Shown in pieces: positions 47,799 to 59,100 of a stretch of 64,000 nucleotides of DNA. Every line of letters starts with the position of its first letter. The stretch's first letter is position 1. Below the pieces are notes generated by a model. It was given only the letters and a program-made list of their open reading frames with translations. It did not search any database and was not told where the DNA came from. The translations under genes and the position numbers were made by a program. Where the stretch lies: positions 496,001-560,000 of the forward strand of contig JAUCEF010000008.1 in assembly GCA_033558025.1 (NCBI GenBank), read 5' to 3'. The stretch is from Phytophthora sp. 'mugwort' (taxonomy: Eukaryota > Oomycota > Peronosporomycetes > Peronosporales > Peronosporaceae).

Positions 47799-50702
47799 TA
47801 CTCCCCCATGAAGCAGTGTCCTTAGCACGGGAATATACGACGAATACTGACTTGTTGTTGCGTATTGCCTTTGTCTACCATGACGGGCCGTTGTTATGCA
47901 CGGTGCTGATTGGAAATGGACCATTTGCCACGCGTTTGGTCTTGCCGCAGAATTGCTTGAGTACTCGGACCTTCCCCGGGTCTCCGGGCTGATAGAAATG
48001 CTGTTGGCGCTTGCCATTTCCGTGGTCGTTGTCCGCAAGGATGGCGTTGAGTCGTCGCTTGCACAGGTATCCCCAGTTTGCACCGTGGAGCTGGCGCGAT
48101 ATAGTATCTTGGCCGAACACAAGCTGGCCGGGCCAGGCATTGAGGATGCTGCGGTAGCTGGCGTGAACCGCAAAGGCTGCGAAGTGAATCGCCTTGGTTC
48201 AGTCTGCATCTTCATGGCAGCGTGACACGTTCGTGATCTCCAAATGCAAGCGCTCGCAGATCGCGTGGCTTGCGGATTCTTCGAGGTGATAGGTTTGTTT
48301 TTGATGTCATAGCTGCGTAGCAGTTCTTGAAATTCGTTGCCCCTGAACTCGGGTCCGAGGTCATGCACCACCTGCATGCGGGTAGCGACAGAGCCATTCG
48401 CGGTCGAAACTCTTCGCTATCGTGAGGGAGTATTTGTGTGGCTGGGAGCCCACTTCGAGTCACCGGGTGGCTTTGTCGATAATCGTGATTCCATAGCTGC
48501 CGCCTTCGTAGGGTCCGATGAGGCCAGCTTACACGATATCATAAGGGTTGACCACCTTTGAAGAGTGTGGTGGAAGCAGGCCGTGATGTTGTTTTCTTTT
48601 ATGTAGCTTTGCTCTATTGCGCGTGACACACTCTTCACAAACTTCGCGATCGAGTTCTCCATGTTCGGCAAGTAGAAGGTGTGGCGCATGGTTTAAACTG
48701 GCGTTCACTGGCGGGTGCCCAAGTTCTGGTGGTACCACGCGAGCAGTTCCTCTCCTATGCTGTCCGGAACGACGACACGTTTTTGGTAAACCACCACTGT
48801 GCAGATCAACAGCAGCATAAGCTGATAATCCGGGTTGATGTCACCGGCTAGGCATGATGCCTTGATCGTTTGGATCATCTTGTCCGCCTCTTGATGCTCA
48901 CGAAGAATTGGGCCGTGCATGCCACACTCCTACAGGGTATCCAGGACGTAGATTCCCTCGCGCAATAGCGGGCCGTCACCCGTTGCGAAGCGCATGCGTG
49001 AGAAGACGTTCGCACCGATGTCCTTCTCACCCTTAGTGGACTTCATGGTCAAGTGATTTTTCGAGAGTAGCAGCTTCCAGCGCTTGACGCGGAGGCTGTT
49101 CTCGGTCGGATATATCAGGTTCTTGTGGTAGGTAAGCACTACCACTGGAACCCGAGGAGCATCGTCCGGTACGCGGCGCAGTAATTCGACGATCGATAGA
49201 AGCTCCACTTACATCGTCGTGTAGTTGCCTTGGTGCTTAGTCAGGCTACGTGATCAACAGACCAGAATGTTGACGCTTTGCATGGTGATCCCGCCGAGTT
49301 GCGTGCCGCTAGTCGTCGAACGGCTTCTAGAAGGCGTGAAAACGAAAGAAGGACTGCCTCTGCAAAGGATCGGTGGATGGCCCTGAAGGCCTCCGTATCG
49401 CTGAGTAGCCACGTGAAAGGGACCTTCGAGCTGGTGGGCCTGTGCAACGGCTTGCAGAGTGCCGTATTTCGGTACCATGTCTCGAAAATAGTTGATCATG
49501 CCGAGGAAGTGGCGGAGTTCCTTGCGGTTACGGGGAACTGCAATCCTCTGTATCGACTGAATCTTCCTGGCCTGGGACGTAATCCCTTTTACTGAGAGCG
49601 TGTAGCTCACGTAGTTAACTTCCTTGCGCAGGATGTGGCACTTCTTGCCGTTGAGCGAAACTCTGCAGTGGGCAAGGCGCTTGAACACGATGCGCAAGTG
49701 CTCGAAGTCCTCTACTTCGTTCGTTGAGAACACGAGGATGTCGTCTAGGTAAACGACGACGAGCTCCAGGTCGCTGAATATCTCCCCCATGCAGGCATGG
49801 TACTCATCAGGGACAGTGGAGATGCCCAATAGGTAGGCGCTTATACCGGAACTTTCCAAATCGTAGGCAAAACGCCGTCAACGGGCGGCTGTTCCTTGCA
49901 AGTCTCTATGCATAATATTCAAGGTTGGCGTGAAATGTGTAGATACACTTCACTTGGTCGAGTCGCATTAGCACTTCACGAATTTGTGGCACGTAGTACG
50001 GGTTCCGCTTCAGGTACTTGTTTAACCGTCGATAGTCGATCAGCAGGCGAAGGGAGCGGTTTGGTTTGATCAGGAAGAACGCGGGTAACTCCACTCTGAG
50101 TCGTAGATTTGTCCCAGCACGCCTTCGTTTATAAGTCGCTGTATCGCCGCCTTCGCTTTGTCCTCGATGCTATGGGGGACATATGCCTTTTCATTCACTG
50201 GCTTGTAGTCGGCTGAAAGAAGTAATTCGTAGTCAGGAAATCGCATTCGGCCGGATGTCCGTCATAATGGTCTCTACGCTTGACGAGCAGTGCCAGGTAT
50301 TGCTGCGAGAATTTGCTTTCAAGTTGCTCGGGGAGGAGTTGCTCCGACTCGATTGCTTTGTAGGCGTCTTCCTCGACTACTCGGGGAACTCGTGGTCTCG
50401 CTGTTCGTCGGCGTCGGGGGCCGGGGAACCATGACCGGTGTTCAGGCGGAGGCTACCGCTTTCCACTGCACGACCTTGTCCTTGAAGGTCAGGATCAGGC
50501 CGAGGGGATTAATCAGGTCGCAGCAAATTACCATTGCGTCCGAGATGTCCATGATCACCTCAAATCGGTGTTTGATGTTCGTGTCGGGTTTGAGCTGCGG
50601 GAAGCAGAACTTGGTTATCGTCGAGCCGCTATTGGTGACGGAGCCGTTCATGGTGTCAAAGATTGTCGACAAGGTGGGGATGAACTGTCGGCCTGTCTGC
50701 AT
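47796..50702 (-). pseudogene. pol of the compact gypsy element
   Basis: The protease half (RQFIPTLSTIFDTMNGSVTN, DAMVICCDLINPLGLILTF) is at 50442-50702. RT begins ELPAFFLIKPNRSLRLLIDY at about 50094 and holds the catalytic VVVYLDDILVFS near 49760. An RNase H-like stretch (RVPVVVLTYHKNLIYPTENS) is at 48930-49208. The integrase zinc-binding region (HQNLGHPPVNAS, REVCEECVTRNRAKLH) is at 48529-48740, and a core fragment HDLGPEFRGNEFQELLRSYD is near 48320-48375, ending with a QPGDPGKVRVLKQF-type tail. Stops and frameshifts separate the blocks. No chromodomain was seen, unlike the element at 4.7 kb. Confidence 0.8.
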
Positions 50703-50827
50703 GTTGGCTGCGAGCGTCTCGGGTTTGATAATGTCCTCGAAGCGCCGCAGTTGGGCAGAGCCTCAAACTTCTGTCCATCGCGGGGGAATTTCACCGAGAT
50801 ACGCTTGTGGGTAATGTTTCTTCTCGA

Positions 50828-51681
50828 CTAGCCCGACAAACTTAAGTTCTTCATCATCGCTGGAGGATTCGGCGCTTGCGTCCCAGTCTGACACCGTCTC
50901 GGAATCTTTGTAAGGGCGCGGGTATTGCGCCTTTCGTTTTGGGCTGGCTTTGGCTTGGCTTCCACGCGTTTGTGTTTCTCCTTCTCCTTGTTCTTGACGG
51001 CGTGGCAGTCGCTGGTGCTATGCGACCCGTCTTGTGTAACGCGCACCACCGATCTGGCTTGTCCCGGCTGCTGGAGCCGTGACCTTTCTTCTTATGGCCT
51101 GGGGTCTGGGACTTCAGGGTCCTCTTGCGGTGCTCGTAGTTTCGTCCTGAGCTGTTATTCCGATGGTCCTTATTTCGAGCCGACAGTTTCTGTTCTGCTC
51201 TCTCGATACTGGAGAGTACAGCACGAGCTCATTGAGTCGGTGATAGACCAGTCCGGAGGCCGCGAGCTTGTCCTTCCAAGCGCGTGGCATGCCGCGCTTG
51301 AGATAGCGGCATTGCTGCAGCTCGTGAGAATGTTGTCCTTCATCCCTTGGGAGAACTTCAGCACCGTCTCGTCGCGTCGTCTTGCCATGGCCCGGAGCCG
51401 GTTATCTAGGTCTTCGCTAAGTCCGGGGGTACGGACAACAGTCCGAGTACCGTGAAGAATTGCTCGAAGCTCTGGCCTCCTGTGACGGCGTCCTGGGCCG
51501 CCAGCTCGACCTCAGCCTCGGGGTCGCTCTCGATTAGGGCGACAACGTTGTAAGCTTTCTGCTCGTCTCTCCAACCCTTCTTCTGCGCCAGGCTGCGAAA
51601 TTGTGCGCTCCATCGGAGCCAATCACGAGCGCTGCCGCCGCGGAACTTCTTGATCTTCAGTTTCGCTGTCCCGATGGGCAT
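50828..51681 (-). pseudogene. gag of the compact gypsy element
   Basis: The N-terminal part (KKFRGGSARDWLRWSAQFRS, YNVVALIESDPEAEVELAAQ) at 51406-51681 is a retrotransposon Gag core. Downstream fragments include LKFSQGMKDNILTSCSNA at 51170-51388 and a Lys/Arg-rich region with DGSHSTSDCH, a probable zinc knuckle remnant, at 50828-51049. Frames shift between the parts. Confidence 0.7.
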
Positions 51682-51797
51682 CGTTGGTTGCTAGCGCGGT
51701 CACCAGCGTGTACGTCATGTAGTCGTCTTCGCTCTTGCGCCTCATGTTGGATGGGCCGGACTCTCGGAGTTCCGTTTCCGATTCGGTTTAATCACAA

Positions 51798-52023
51798 TGA
51801 CACGTCTTCGGCTGGCAGAGGAGCAATCGCGTCCAGGAGGCCGTGCGTGAGAGGGACTACTGGGGATTGAAGTAGAAATGAGAATGAATTGAAGGTTAGG
51901 TGAGTGTTTGGGCCTTCCTACTGCCGTGCCTCTAGAACAGCGTCATACTAATTCTTATCCGTCGATCAGCGATGCCTCGTCTCTGAGGATTGTCTCTGAG
52001 GGCCGTCTCTGAGGGTCGCGTCA
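51798..52023 (-). repeat. 5' LTR of the compact gypsy element (226 bp)
   Basis: Partner of the LTR at 47582-47798, with extra short GTCTCTGAGG repeats near its start that account for the length difference. On the minus strand it is followed by TTGTGATTAAACCGAATCGG where the primer site is expected; the tRNA was not identified. Confidence 0.85.
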
Positions 52024-52029
52024 CGTAGT

Positions 52030-52490
52030 CGTGATAGAAACCTGCAGCGCCAATATACTTGTGCCAGCTCCAGGTGGCACGCTTTACCACACTTGCTTGA
52101 CCCATTCTGCCATCTCGTGTTCTGAAGGCTTTAGCAAACGTGGAAGTGAGACCCGTAGGCAATGCCGGACTTGCGCTTGCTACTCTGAAAAGGTCACACG
52201 GTGGTTCGAATTTGGTACATGTATAATATTGAGAGGGTATTCTACCGGTAACTATGCTTGATCTTGGATCCGTGGCTTTGTATTTAACAAATATGTACCG
52301 GTAATTAGGAGTCGGTAGCGTCCTGTTGCAGGGTTGTAAATGGGGGTCGTTTCTTTTTTTTTTGGGGGGGGGGGGGGCTATTACACGACCCACCCACCCA
52401 TCGTCATTTCTTAGATTTTGGGGGGGGGGGTTAAAATCGAGAGCTAAATATGTACTGACACACAGAGGAAACATGGCATTCCTGCTTTAT
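52030..52490. other. Spacer with poly-G tracts
   Basis: No gene is supported. It contains a T9G14-type run near 52355-52378 and a G10 run near 52420, which could form G-quadruplexes or reflect sequencing difficulty. Confidence 0.4.
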
Positions 52491-52497
52491 CGTTATC

Positions 52498-53109
52498 ATG
52501 GCTCGCCATCAGTGTCATGTATGCTACGAGCTTTTTAAGCATGCATCGTCTCGTCAGCGTCACCAAGGGCGCCCAATTTGCTGACGCAATCGCTGCCGAG
52601 AGGAATTGAAGGCGGAGCGCAAAATTGCCCGCAATTGGCGACGTCGTGAATGGTATCACAAACGCCGACAAAACCGACCAGCATCAACAAATCACCATCG
52701 CGATGGCCCCAACATATGGATATTGCGACAGCTCCGGCTCTGACTCCTCCTCCTCAAGTCTCTGCGACATCGCGACCTTCAACTCCGGATTTGCGAACTC
52801 CGTCGTCATCCCCATGGCGCAACTACCACCAGAATGCACAGTGTGCTTGACCCCCGTGCAAACGGTGCTGTGGTGTTTGTAATGTCGCACTCTTATTGCA
52901 GGCCTGCATACTTACTCATAATGCGGTGCGCGACGATAGAGCCACGTACCCAATGTGCCGTGCGCCTATTCTGCCGAACGACGTGGTGGAGGACCCCGTA
53001 CAGCAATTACCACCATCATTTCCCCCCACCTACGCCGCCTAAGCGCTACCGGGCCGTACTAGACGCCGCGTCAACCGATACGGCACGTTCACCGCAAGCA
53101 CAGCCCTGA
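52498..53109 (+). pseudogene. Possible C2H2-finger protein remnant
   Basis: An ATG at 52498 starts MARHQCHVCYELFKHASSRQ followed by RHQGRPIC and a stop. The spacing C-x2-C-x12-H suggests a partial C2H2 zinc finger. After the stop the same frame continues with a basic helix-like stretch (RNWRRREWYHKRRQ), and a neighbouring frame reads as Pro/Ser-rich (TPPPQVSATSRPSTPDLRTP). This could be one broken gene with introns. Evidence is thin. Confidence 0.3.
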
Positions 53110-53326
53110 CTTGTCAGATTCAAAGAGTTAGAGGTACGACGACGTTTCAAGTACTGATTTTGACTAACTAGTTTCGATTCTTCAGAAAATTATTAAATTT
53201 GAAGAGGTACATTTTAGTCGGAACACTATACATAAGTGGGTACAATACTGGGTTACGAAGTTGTCCACAAATAAATAGTGTAAATGCTACACCCAAAAAG
53301 AGAGCCACCAGTCACCTATACCGGAT

Positions 53327-53540
53327 TTCGTCCCTGGTTTGTCAATAGGCAATCTGGAGCCAAAACTTTGCGGCCACTGTGGTCGCAATTGTTATTCCTC
53401 GCTTTGGTACTAGGAAACTCCGAGCCAAAGTGATGGTTCGTCCCTGCTTTGGCAATAGGCAATCTGAGCCAAGACTTTGTGGCCACTGCGATCTCAACTG
53501 TCCTTGCTTTGGTAATAGGAAACTCCGAGCCAATTTAATA
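53327..53540. repeat. Two-copy tandem repeat, period 110 bp
   Basis: Units begin TTCGTCCCTG at 53327 and 53437. Each contains AATAGGCAATCTG-AGCCAA and TAGGAAACTCCGAGCCAA, which are themselves related, so the unit is an older internal duplication. The copies differ at several positions. Confidence 0.8.
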
Positions 53541-53593
53541 TGAGGTAAAACACAAAGGATACAGATGGAAAAAACAGAAGCGGACCGTGTTAC

Positions 53594-55260
53594 TTAGTAG
53601 TACTCGTAGATACTGTCCTGATTGTTGCTCTCTTCGTCACTACTTTCGGCCGCTAGATCTTCTAGCAAGTTGAAGATTGCCATATCTTCCGTGTGCATGT
53701 TCTTGAAGTTGAAGAAGATGAACACCAGTTTTTCTACATGGGCTTCGCTGAGACGGTTCCGAACGTCCGAGTGAATGAACTTGTGCGTCGAAGCGTTGCG
53801 TTCAGCAGCAGCACTTGACGCAGCAGCTGTAAACACAGTCATTGCGATGCTTTGAAGCAGTGGATATCGGTTCATGGCACTCCAGTAGTCGAACACTGTG
53901 ACTCGCTTGTCTCGGACTAACTTCAACTCCCGCGTTGGTCGTTGAAGCTCCGCCTGGAACTTGATCAGCTCAACCGACACAGACTCCTCGTGATCTGGTC
54001 CGTGCCACGCCGCGATGAAATCCAGTACAGCCTCTCTGGTGCCTGGTCCATGAGTTCCCCACATACTGCGGGTCTAGGACATACGCAACGCCGTGTGCAT
54101 CACCATACACGAAGTCGAACCGATCCTTCAAGACCCCTGTAATCACAACGAGATCACTGATGGACATCGTCATCTCCCCGTAGATCCACGGTAGCTGGAT
54201 GAACACCCGATAAACATCGGACAGTGGCTCCGTCTCGCACTCGAAAGCCTTTTGGTACTTCGACAGTACCGCCAAGATCTCGATCGCCTTATACAGCTGG
54301 GTGACGAAATCTCGCGTCTTCACAGTATCATAAACCAGGCGGCGCTTGGCCTTCTGTTTCTTCATCTTCCCTTGCGGGAAGTCTCGTCCACTGACGAACA
54401 CATGCAGGATCTTCTCAGACTTGCAAATAAGACAAAGCACTTCTCGATCATTCCCCAGCATGTTGTGACCGGTAGGGCAAGCGCATTTACCCCCATCTTC
54501 TGAAACCGGCGTAGCTCGTGTCAGAGCTGTTGGGTTTTCTTGAAAAACTTAACCAATTTGCGACCGCCTTTCTCAAGTTTTCGAAGCCACTTCATCTTGG
54601 CTACGAGATCCTTCACAATCAGATGGAGAACGTATGAAATGCAGCCGTGGAAGAACACATGCGGGTGCTCTTTCTGCAACGACGACCACATCAGCCGGTT
54701 GGTGCGGTGTTGTCCGTCTCCACAGCAGATATGCTGACAACAAGAGCTTGGTAATCACCCGCTTGATGTAGGACGCTAGGAACACAACAGTATGGAACGT
54801 CGACCCGGGATAGACAGACTCCAAAAAAGTACGTTTCGGAGCCACAGATGAGGACTTGTAGATAATGCTGTCCAGCCGTCGGTAGTGAGCGTACACGCCT
54901 TTCCCGTTACCGCATGTACCATCTTCAACAAGAAGCGCTCAAAACACGCGTTCAGTAGAGGCGTCGTCAGCTCATACCGAGTCGGCACCACAACCGTGGG
55001 GTCAACAGCGCGAGGGTCGTCGCAAGATCTGGGTGGTCAACCTTATGAACGGTCATCCCAATAAAACCACAGAGCAAACTGCAACTGGAACTCGTACAGC
55101 TTGCTTCGCTGAGAGCTCTAGGGAAGCACGACGTGATTAGCTAGGTCTTGAGACGCTTGGTGCATTTGTGCTGCAGGTGGTGACGAACACACTCGACGTC
55201 AGTTTCGCCCGTTTGGTGGATGATCTTCTCACACTTCCGGCATGACACGATACCATTTGC
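53594..55260 (-). pseudogene. hAT-family transposase remnant (BED finger, DUF659-like core, dimerisation end)
   Basis: From right to left on the minus strand there is a BED-type zinc finger (CRKCEKIIHQTGETDVECVR followed by HHLQHKC) near 55160-55240. Next come GMTVHKVDHPDLATTLALLT near 55010-55060, the core TGKACTLTTDGWTALS near 54890, and FLESVYPGSTFHTVVFLASY near 54770-54830. A basic stretch (QKAKRRLVYDTVKTRDFVTQ) precedes the C-terminal hAT dimerisation region with YPLLQSIAMTVFTAAASSAA and HKFIHSDVRNRLSEAHVEKL at 53700-53870. Stops and frameshifts break the N-terminal half, while the last 157 codons are open. An 8-bp target duplication was not located. Confidence 0.75.
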
Positions 55261-55913
55261 GACAATCACCCTCCTTCCATGCCGGATCCTTACGACGACC
55301 ACATTGCTTTGCCGAATGGGTTGTCGCCTGGGCCAGTCTAGCTTGGGCTGGCGATGAAGTCAACCTCAAGCCCGACTTGAACGAGCTCGGCGAATCTTGG
55401 GTGTCGCTACGACTAGAACGACTTGAACTCGGATCTTGGGCTCACAGGGTGCTGAGGTCGATGACGATCATTGCGGGGGTAGAGTGAAGGTAGACCTGAA
55501 GTACTTAGTTCAGATGAAATCCGAGAATGAAGATATGGCAACCTGGCGCGAGCAGTTGCTGTCGGCTCGTTGTTGGCGAGGCCCTCTGGAAACCACCTGG
55601 TGGCGACGGAGCGATTCACGTTTTCAATGGTGAGCTTAACCTATCCCAAGATCGAACCGAGGTTAGCTAACCGTCTCTGTAAGACGGTTAGTTGCGTGGA
55701 GCTTCTTGAAGCCTCGGTGTTTGCCCGACGGGCTACCATCAGTGGTACATCGTGCCATTTTTTATGCTGCGTTTTTATTGGCAAATGACGTCATTTAAAA
55801 TTAATTAACCCACTCATTATATCCCACCCACCCTCCCTCGCTTTCACACCCACCCGCCACTTCCAAATCACTGGGTTCTTACAACCCTGGTCTTGTAGTT
55901 AAAATCGATGACA
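55261..55913. other. Upstream region of the chromatin gene
   Basis: No gene is supported. The final 130 bp are AT-rich with CCCACCC-rich pyrimidine tracts and lead into the leader of the large ORF, whose in-frame upstream stop is TAA at 55914-55916. Confidence 0.4.
55783..55796. promoter_or_regulatory. ATF/CREB-type palindrome
   Basis: AAATGACGTCATTT is a perfect 14-bp palindrome containing the full TGACGTCA site bound by bZIP proteins. It lies 307 bp before the start codon of the chromatin gene, and bZIP factors are abundant in oomycetes. Binding is inferred. Confidence 0.45.
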
Positions 55914-56102
55914 TAATCTCTACATGTTCACAAAATACCTATAATTAATGAAGCATTTTCCACCAATCCACGCGCGGCGCCCCTTCGCACCCTTTTTGGA
56001 GGCAAAAAGCTTTGGCTTCTGCGCGCGGAAAGCTGCGGCAGGAGGCGTCGTCCTGCTCGAGTGATTCTGAGTCTTACAGGAGGCTGTGGTCATCGAACGG
56101 AC

Positions 56103-59100
56103 ATGAATTTCGCATGTCTTGTGTGTGAGCAAGTGGTGGGCGTGGTCCCCGCGGCGGAAGCGGCCGATACCGCTCGACAGAGAAGCCGCACTGAAGTCGA
56201 TTCGAACTCGCTCGTCGCCTCGAAAAATGCGCCTATTCCCGCTCCCAGCGACGAGATTAGGGCAGGAAAACGCGCTCAATCGACGATGAATACGAGGGAT
56301 AGCGCCCTGGTGGCTCGATGTTGTGTCTGCGACGGTATTTACCACACGCCGTGTCTGTTAAAGCTGTTGAATGACCAGGAGCAAGGAGAATCGACGCCTG
56401 ACGTGACGTTTACGTGCGTGAAATGCCGACCCGAGACGTACAAACGGACGGAGAAGGAGAAGCAGGCGCTGGGCGAGGATGCGCTGCCGATTCTAGTGCC
56501 GGCGCTGGCCTTCCCGTACCTGAGAAGATTGCGGAAGGCCGGAAATGACGGGAAATCGATGAAAACACGTGGAATTTCAGTGACAAGCAAGAAACAAGAG
56601 GATGAAGTGATGATGCAGAATGATGAGAGTGGCTGGAGAGTGTTTTCCACCGTCGTAGAGGTGTGTACGAGCTGTCGACAGGTGCAGATTGCAGCAGAAG
56701 AGAGAAGCAAGTGCCACAAGTGCCACGACGCTCGACTGCATTGCCGCTGTATACAGCATCATCTGGTGGGACACAAAGCCGATGTGAAGAAGAAGAAAAT
56801 GTATCGCGGAACTGGCAAGAAGAGACGCCGAGCGTCTAGAGCCACATTGGAGTGGTGTACGCCATGCTTAGTAAACAATGGCAAGCAGACGCAGCAATTA
56901 TTGGACGGATCTATTGAGACACGCACAATTGCAATGCTCGTGAACGCTGAGAACACGATTGATGACGATGTACAGTGGTGGACGGAATGTAACGTCTGCA
57001 AAGGACACTTTTGTTTACTGGAGTTTTGTGATACACAGAAAGCTGATACAAATCTGGACGAAGTACTGGCGAACGCACCATCAGATGACAAAACGGAGTA
57101 CTGTTGTCGACATTGTGCTATAGCACGCTCACTTGATGGTGATACAGTGGTGTCTGTGGTGATTTGTGATGAATGTGATGGAGAATTTGATATGGCTACA
57201 CTAGATCCACCCCTTGTAGAGGCCCCCAAGGGTGACTGGTTCTGTCCTGCATGCCGTGGCTCGAATGGTGTACAAAAGACACCAAGCATGCGAGATTTAG
57301 TGACTGTATTGCTATGTGATGGATGCGAACGAGAGTTTGACATGACCAGTATTGATCCACCGCTGGAAAATGTACCAGAAGGAGACTGGTTTTGCAATTA
57401 TTGTGTCACTGAGGCAACTGGCTCTTCATTTACCTCTAACAGCTCGACTGTGCCATTAATTCCTGTGACGCTGTTGATTTGTGACTTGTGTGATGGTGAA
57501 TTCGACATGAAGGCGCTGGAGCCACCGCTAACGGAAATACCGATTGGCGACTGGTTCTGTCCAGCTTGTAGCTCCACACAGAGTGCTCAACAGCAGCGTA
57601 CGAGTCGTCACGAGAAGATAAAAGCCGGGAAACGACGTGGTGTGAAGATGCCGCTAGTGGGTCGAACTCAGACTGCCGGTCTGCTCCCGAAAGAAGTTGT
57701 TACGGTCTTGCTTTGTGATGGCTGCGATCACGAGTTCGATCCGTTGACGTTGAATCCTCCACTACTGAAGATCCCTGAAGGCGAGTGGTTCTGTCCAGCC
57801 TGTAGCGATGCTCGTGCAGCAATTGAAGACGTGCAAAAGTGCGTGGGTTGTGATGCGAAATTCCACGCAGGTGGAAGTGCTGCCGATCGACTGCATCGCC
57901 CAAGCGGAACCGTGGATGGTGTGATGTTGTGTGAAGCTTGTCGCAACTTACAAGTTGGTTATACACGTAGACGCTCAGTACCCCCCACGACTGCCAATCT
58001 CGACTCAAATGACGCTATCCTGACCACAACCAGCAGAAAGCGAAGCCGAACAAGTACAGCGAGTGATGGGAAAAAGAACCTTAAGAAACTTAAAGCAGGT
58101 CTGAGTGGTCCACCTGCAACTGATGGTAGTGCAGTGGTGGTTCAGCCTGCAATTCATCATACATCCAGTGCATCTGTCGATGACGGTACTGGACCACGTA
58201 TGCTTATTCCCAAGCCAATCACTATGACGTCTGCTGGTCTTCGCTATGAGTTTGATGAAGGGAAATCGACCAGTGGCTGGAGCTACACAAACCCGACGAT
58301 CTTAATCGCAGACGCTGATGATAATTTCACGACGAGCAGCATCAATGACGTCCAAGAAAGCGGAATTTTCATTGTGTGCGACTTCTGCTTTGGAGAATTC
58401 AAGATGAAGGACATACTGGGCACTGACGATGCCAATGCGATCCCTGCTCGTCCTTGGTTCTGTAAACCTTGTCTCCGAGCTCTCAAACGCAGTAGAAAGA
58501 AACGACCGCGTTTCTCCAAGCAAATGGTACTGGAAATGCAAGTTTATGGACGTCTTTTACGCGCTACAGCTGCCAAAGTCTCGGATCTTGACGCTAGTAT
58601 CCGTCTTGGCAACTTGCCAAACTCACGTGAAGAACGACGGAAAATGTACGAACTGGTCGGGAAAAGTGTGGGAGTATTTTTGCAGTGGGACAAACAGTGG
58701 GTTATGGGGCGTGTCCTGGCTTTCCATGCTACACACGCTGCGATGCATCATACAGTCCGATTTGATGATGGTATGATGGCGTCATTGCCGCTGTATGCAT
58801 TCCCGATGGTAATTGGGACGCGTACGATGCTTTACGTGAAGGTTCCAGCGCTGCAGAACCGGTGGTGGCCTGCCCAAGTCTTGCGCTTGAATGCTCTTGC
58901 ACGGAATTTGCTATTGCCAACAGATGTGGAAGAAACGGGAGCTCGTGCGACGTTCCGTCTTGTGCGTATATTTGCTAGCAATGAACATGTAGAGACAACA
59001 CAAAATGTGTCTTGTTGGGTGCCTAAATATCTGTGTCGAAGCATGAAGCGGTTTGTTCCGCTTTGTTCGGAGGACCTAGCGGCGAGAACGATGGAGAATG

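Larger units (their letters stand above)
47582..52023 (-). mobile_element. Ty3/gypsy retrotransposon with short LTRs and CGTA target duplication
   Basis: A complete but decayed element of about 4.44 kb. LTRs at 47582-47798 and 51798-52023 share TG...CA ends (TGACRYSACCCTCAG start, GACGTGTCA end in element orientation). The 4-bp repeat CGTA flanks it at 47578-47581 and 52024-52027. Gag, protease, RT, RNase H-like region and integrase lie between them on the minus strand in the Ty3/gypsy order. The LTRs are visibly diverged by substitutions and small indels, so the insertion is not recent. Confidence 0.85.

Noticed and set aside
52891..52912. CTCTTATTGCAGGCC-type stretch shared with about 44329
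   Set aside because: The match is only about 20 bp with no extension on either side; chance or a shared splice-acceptor-like sequence is enough.
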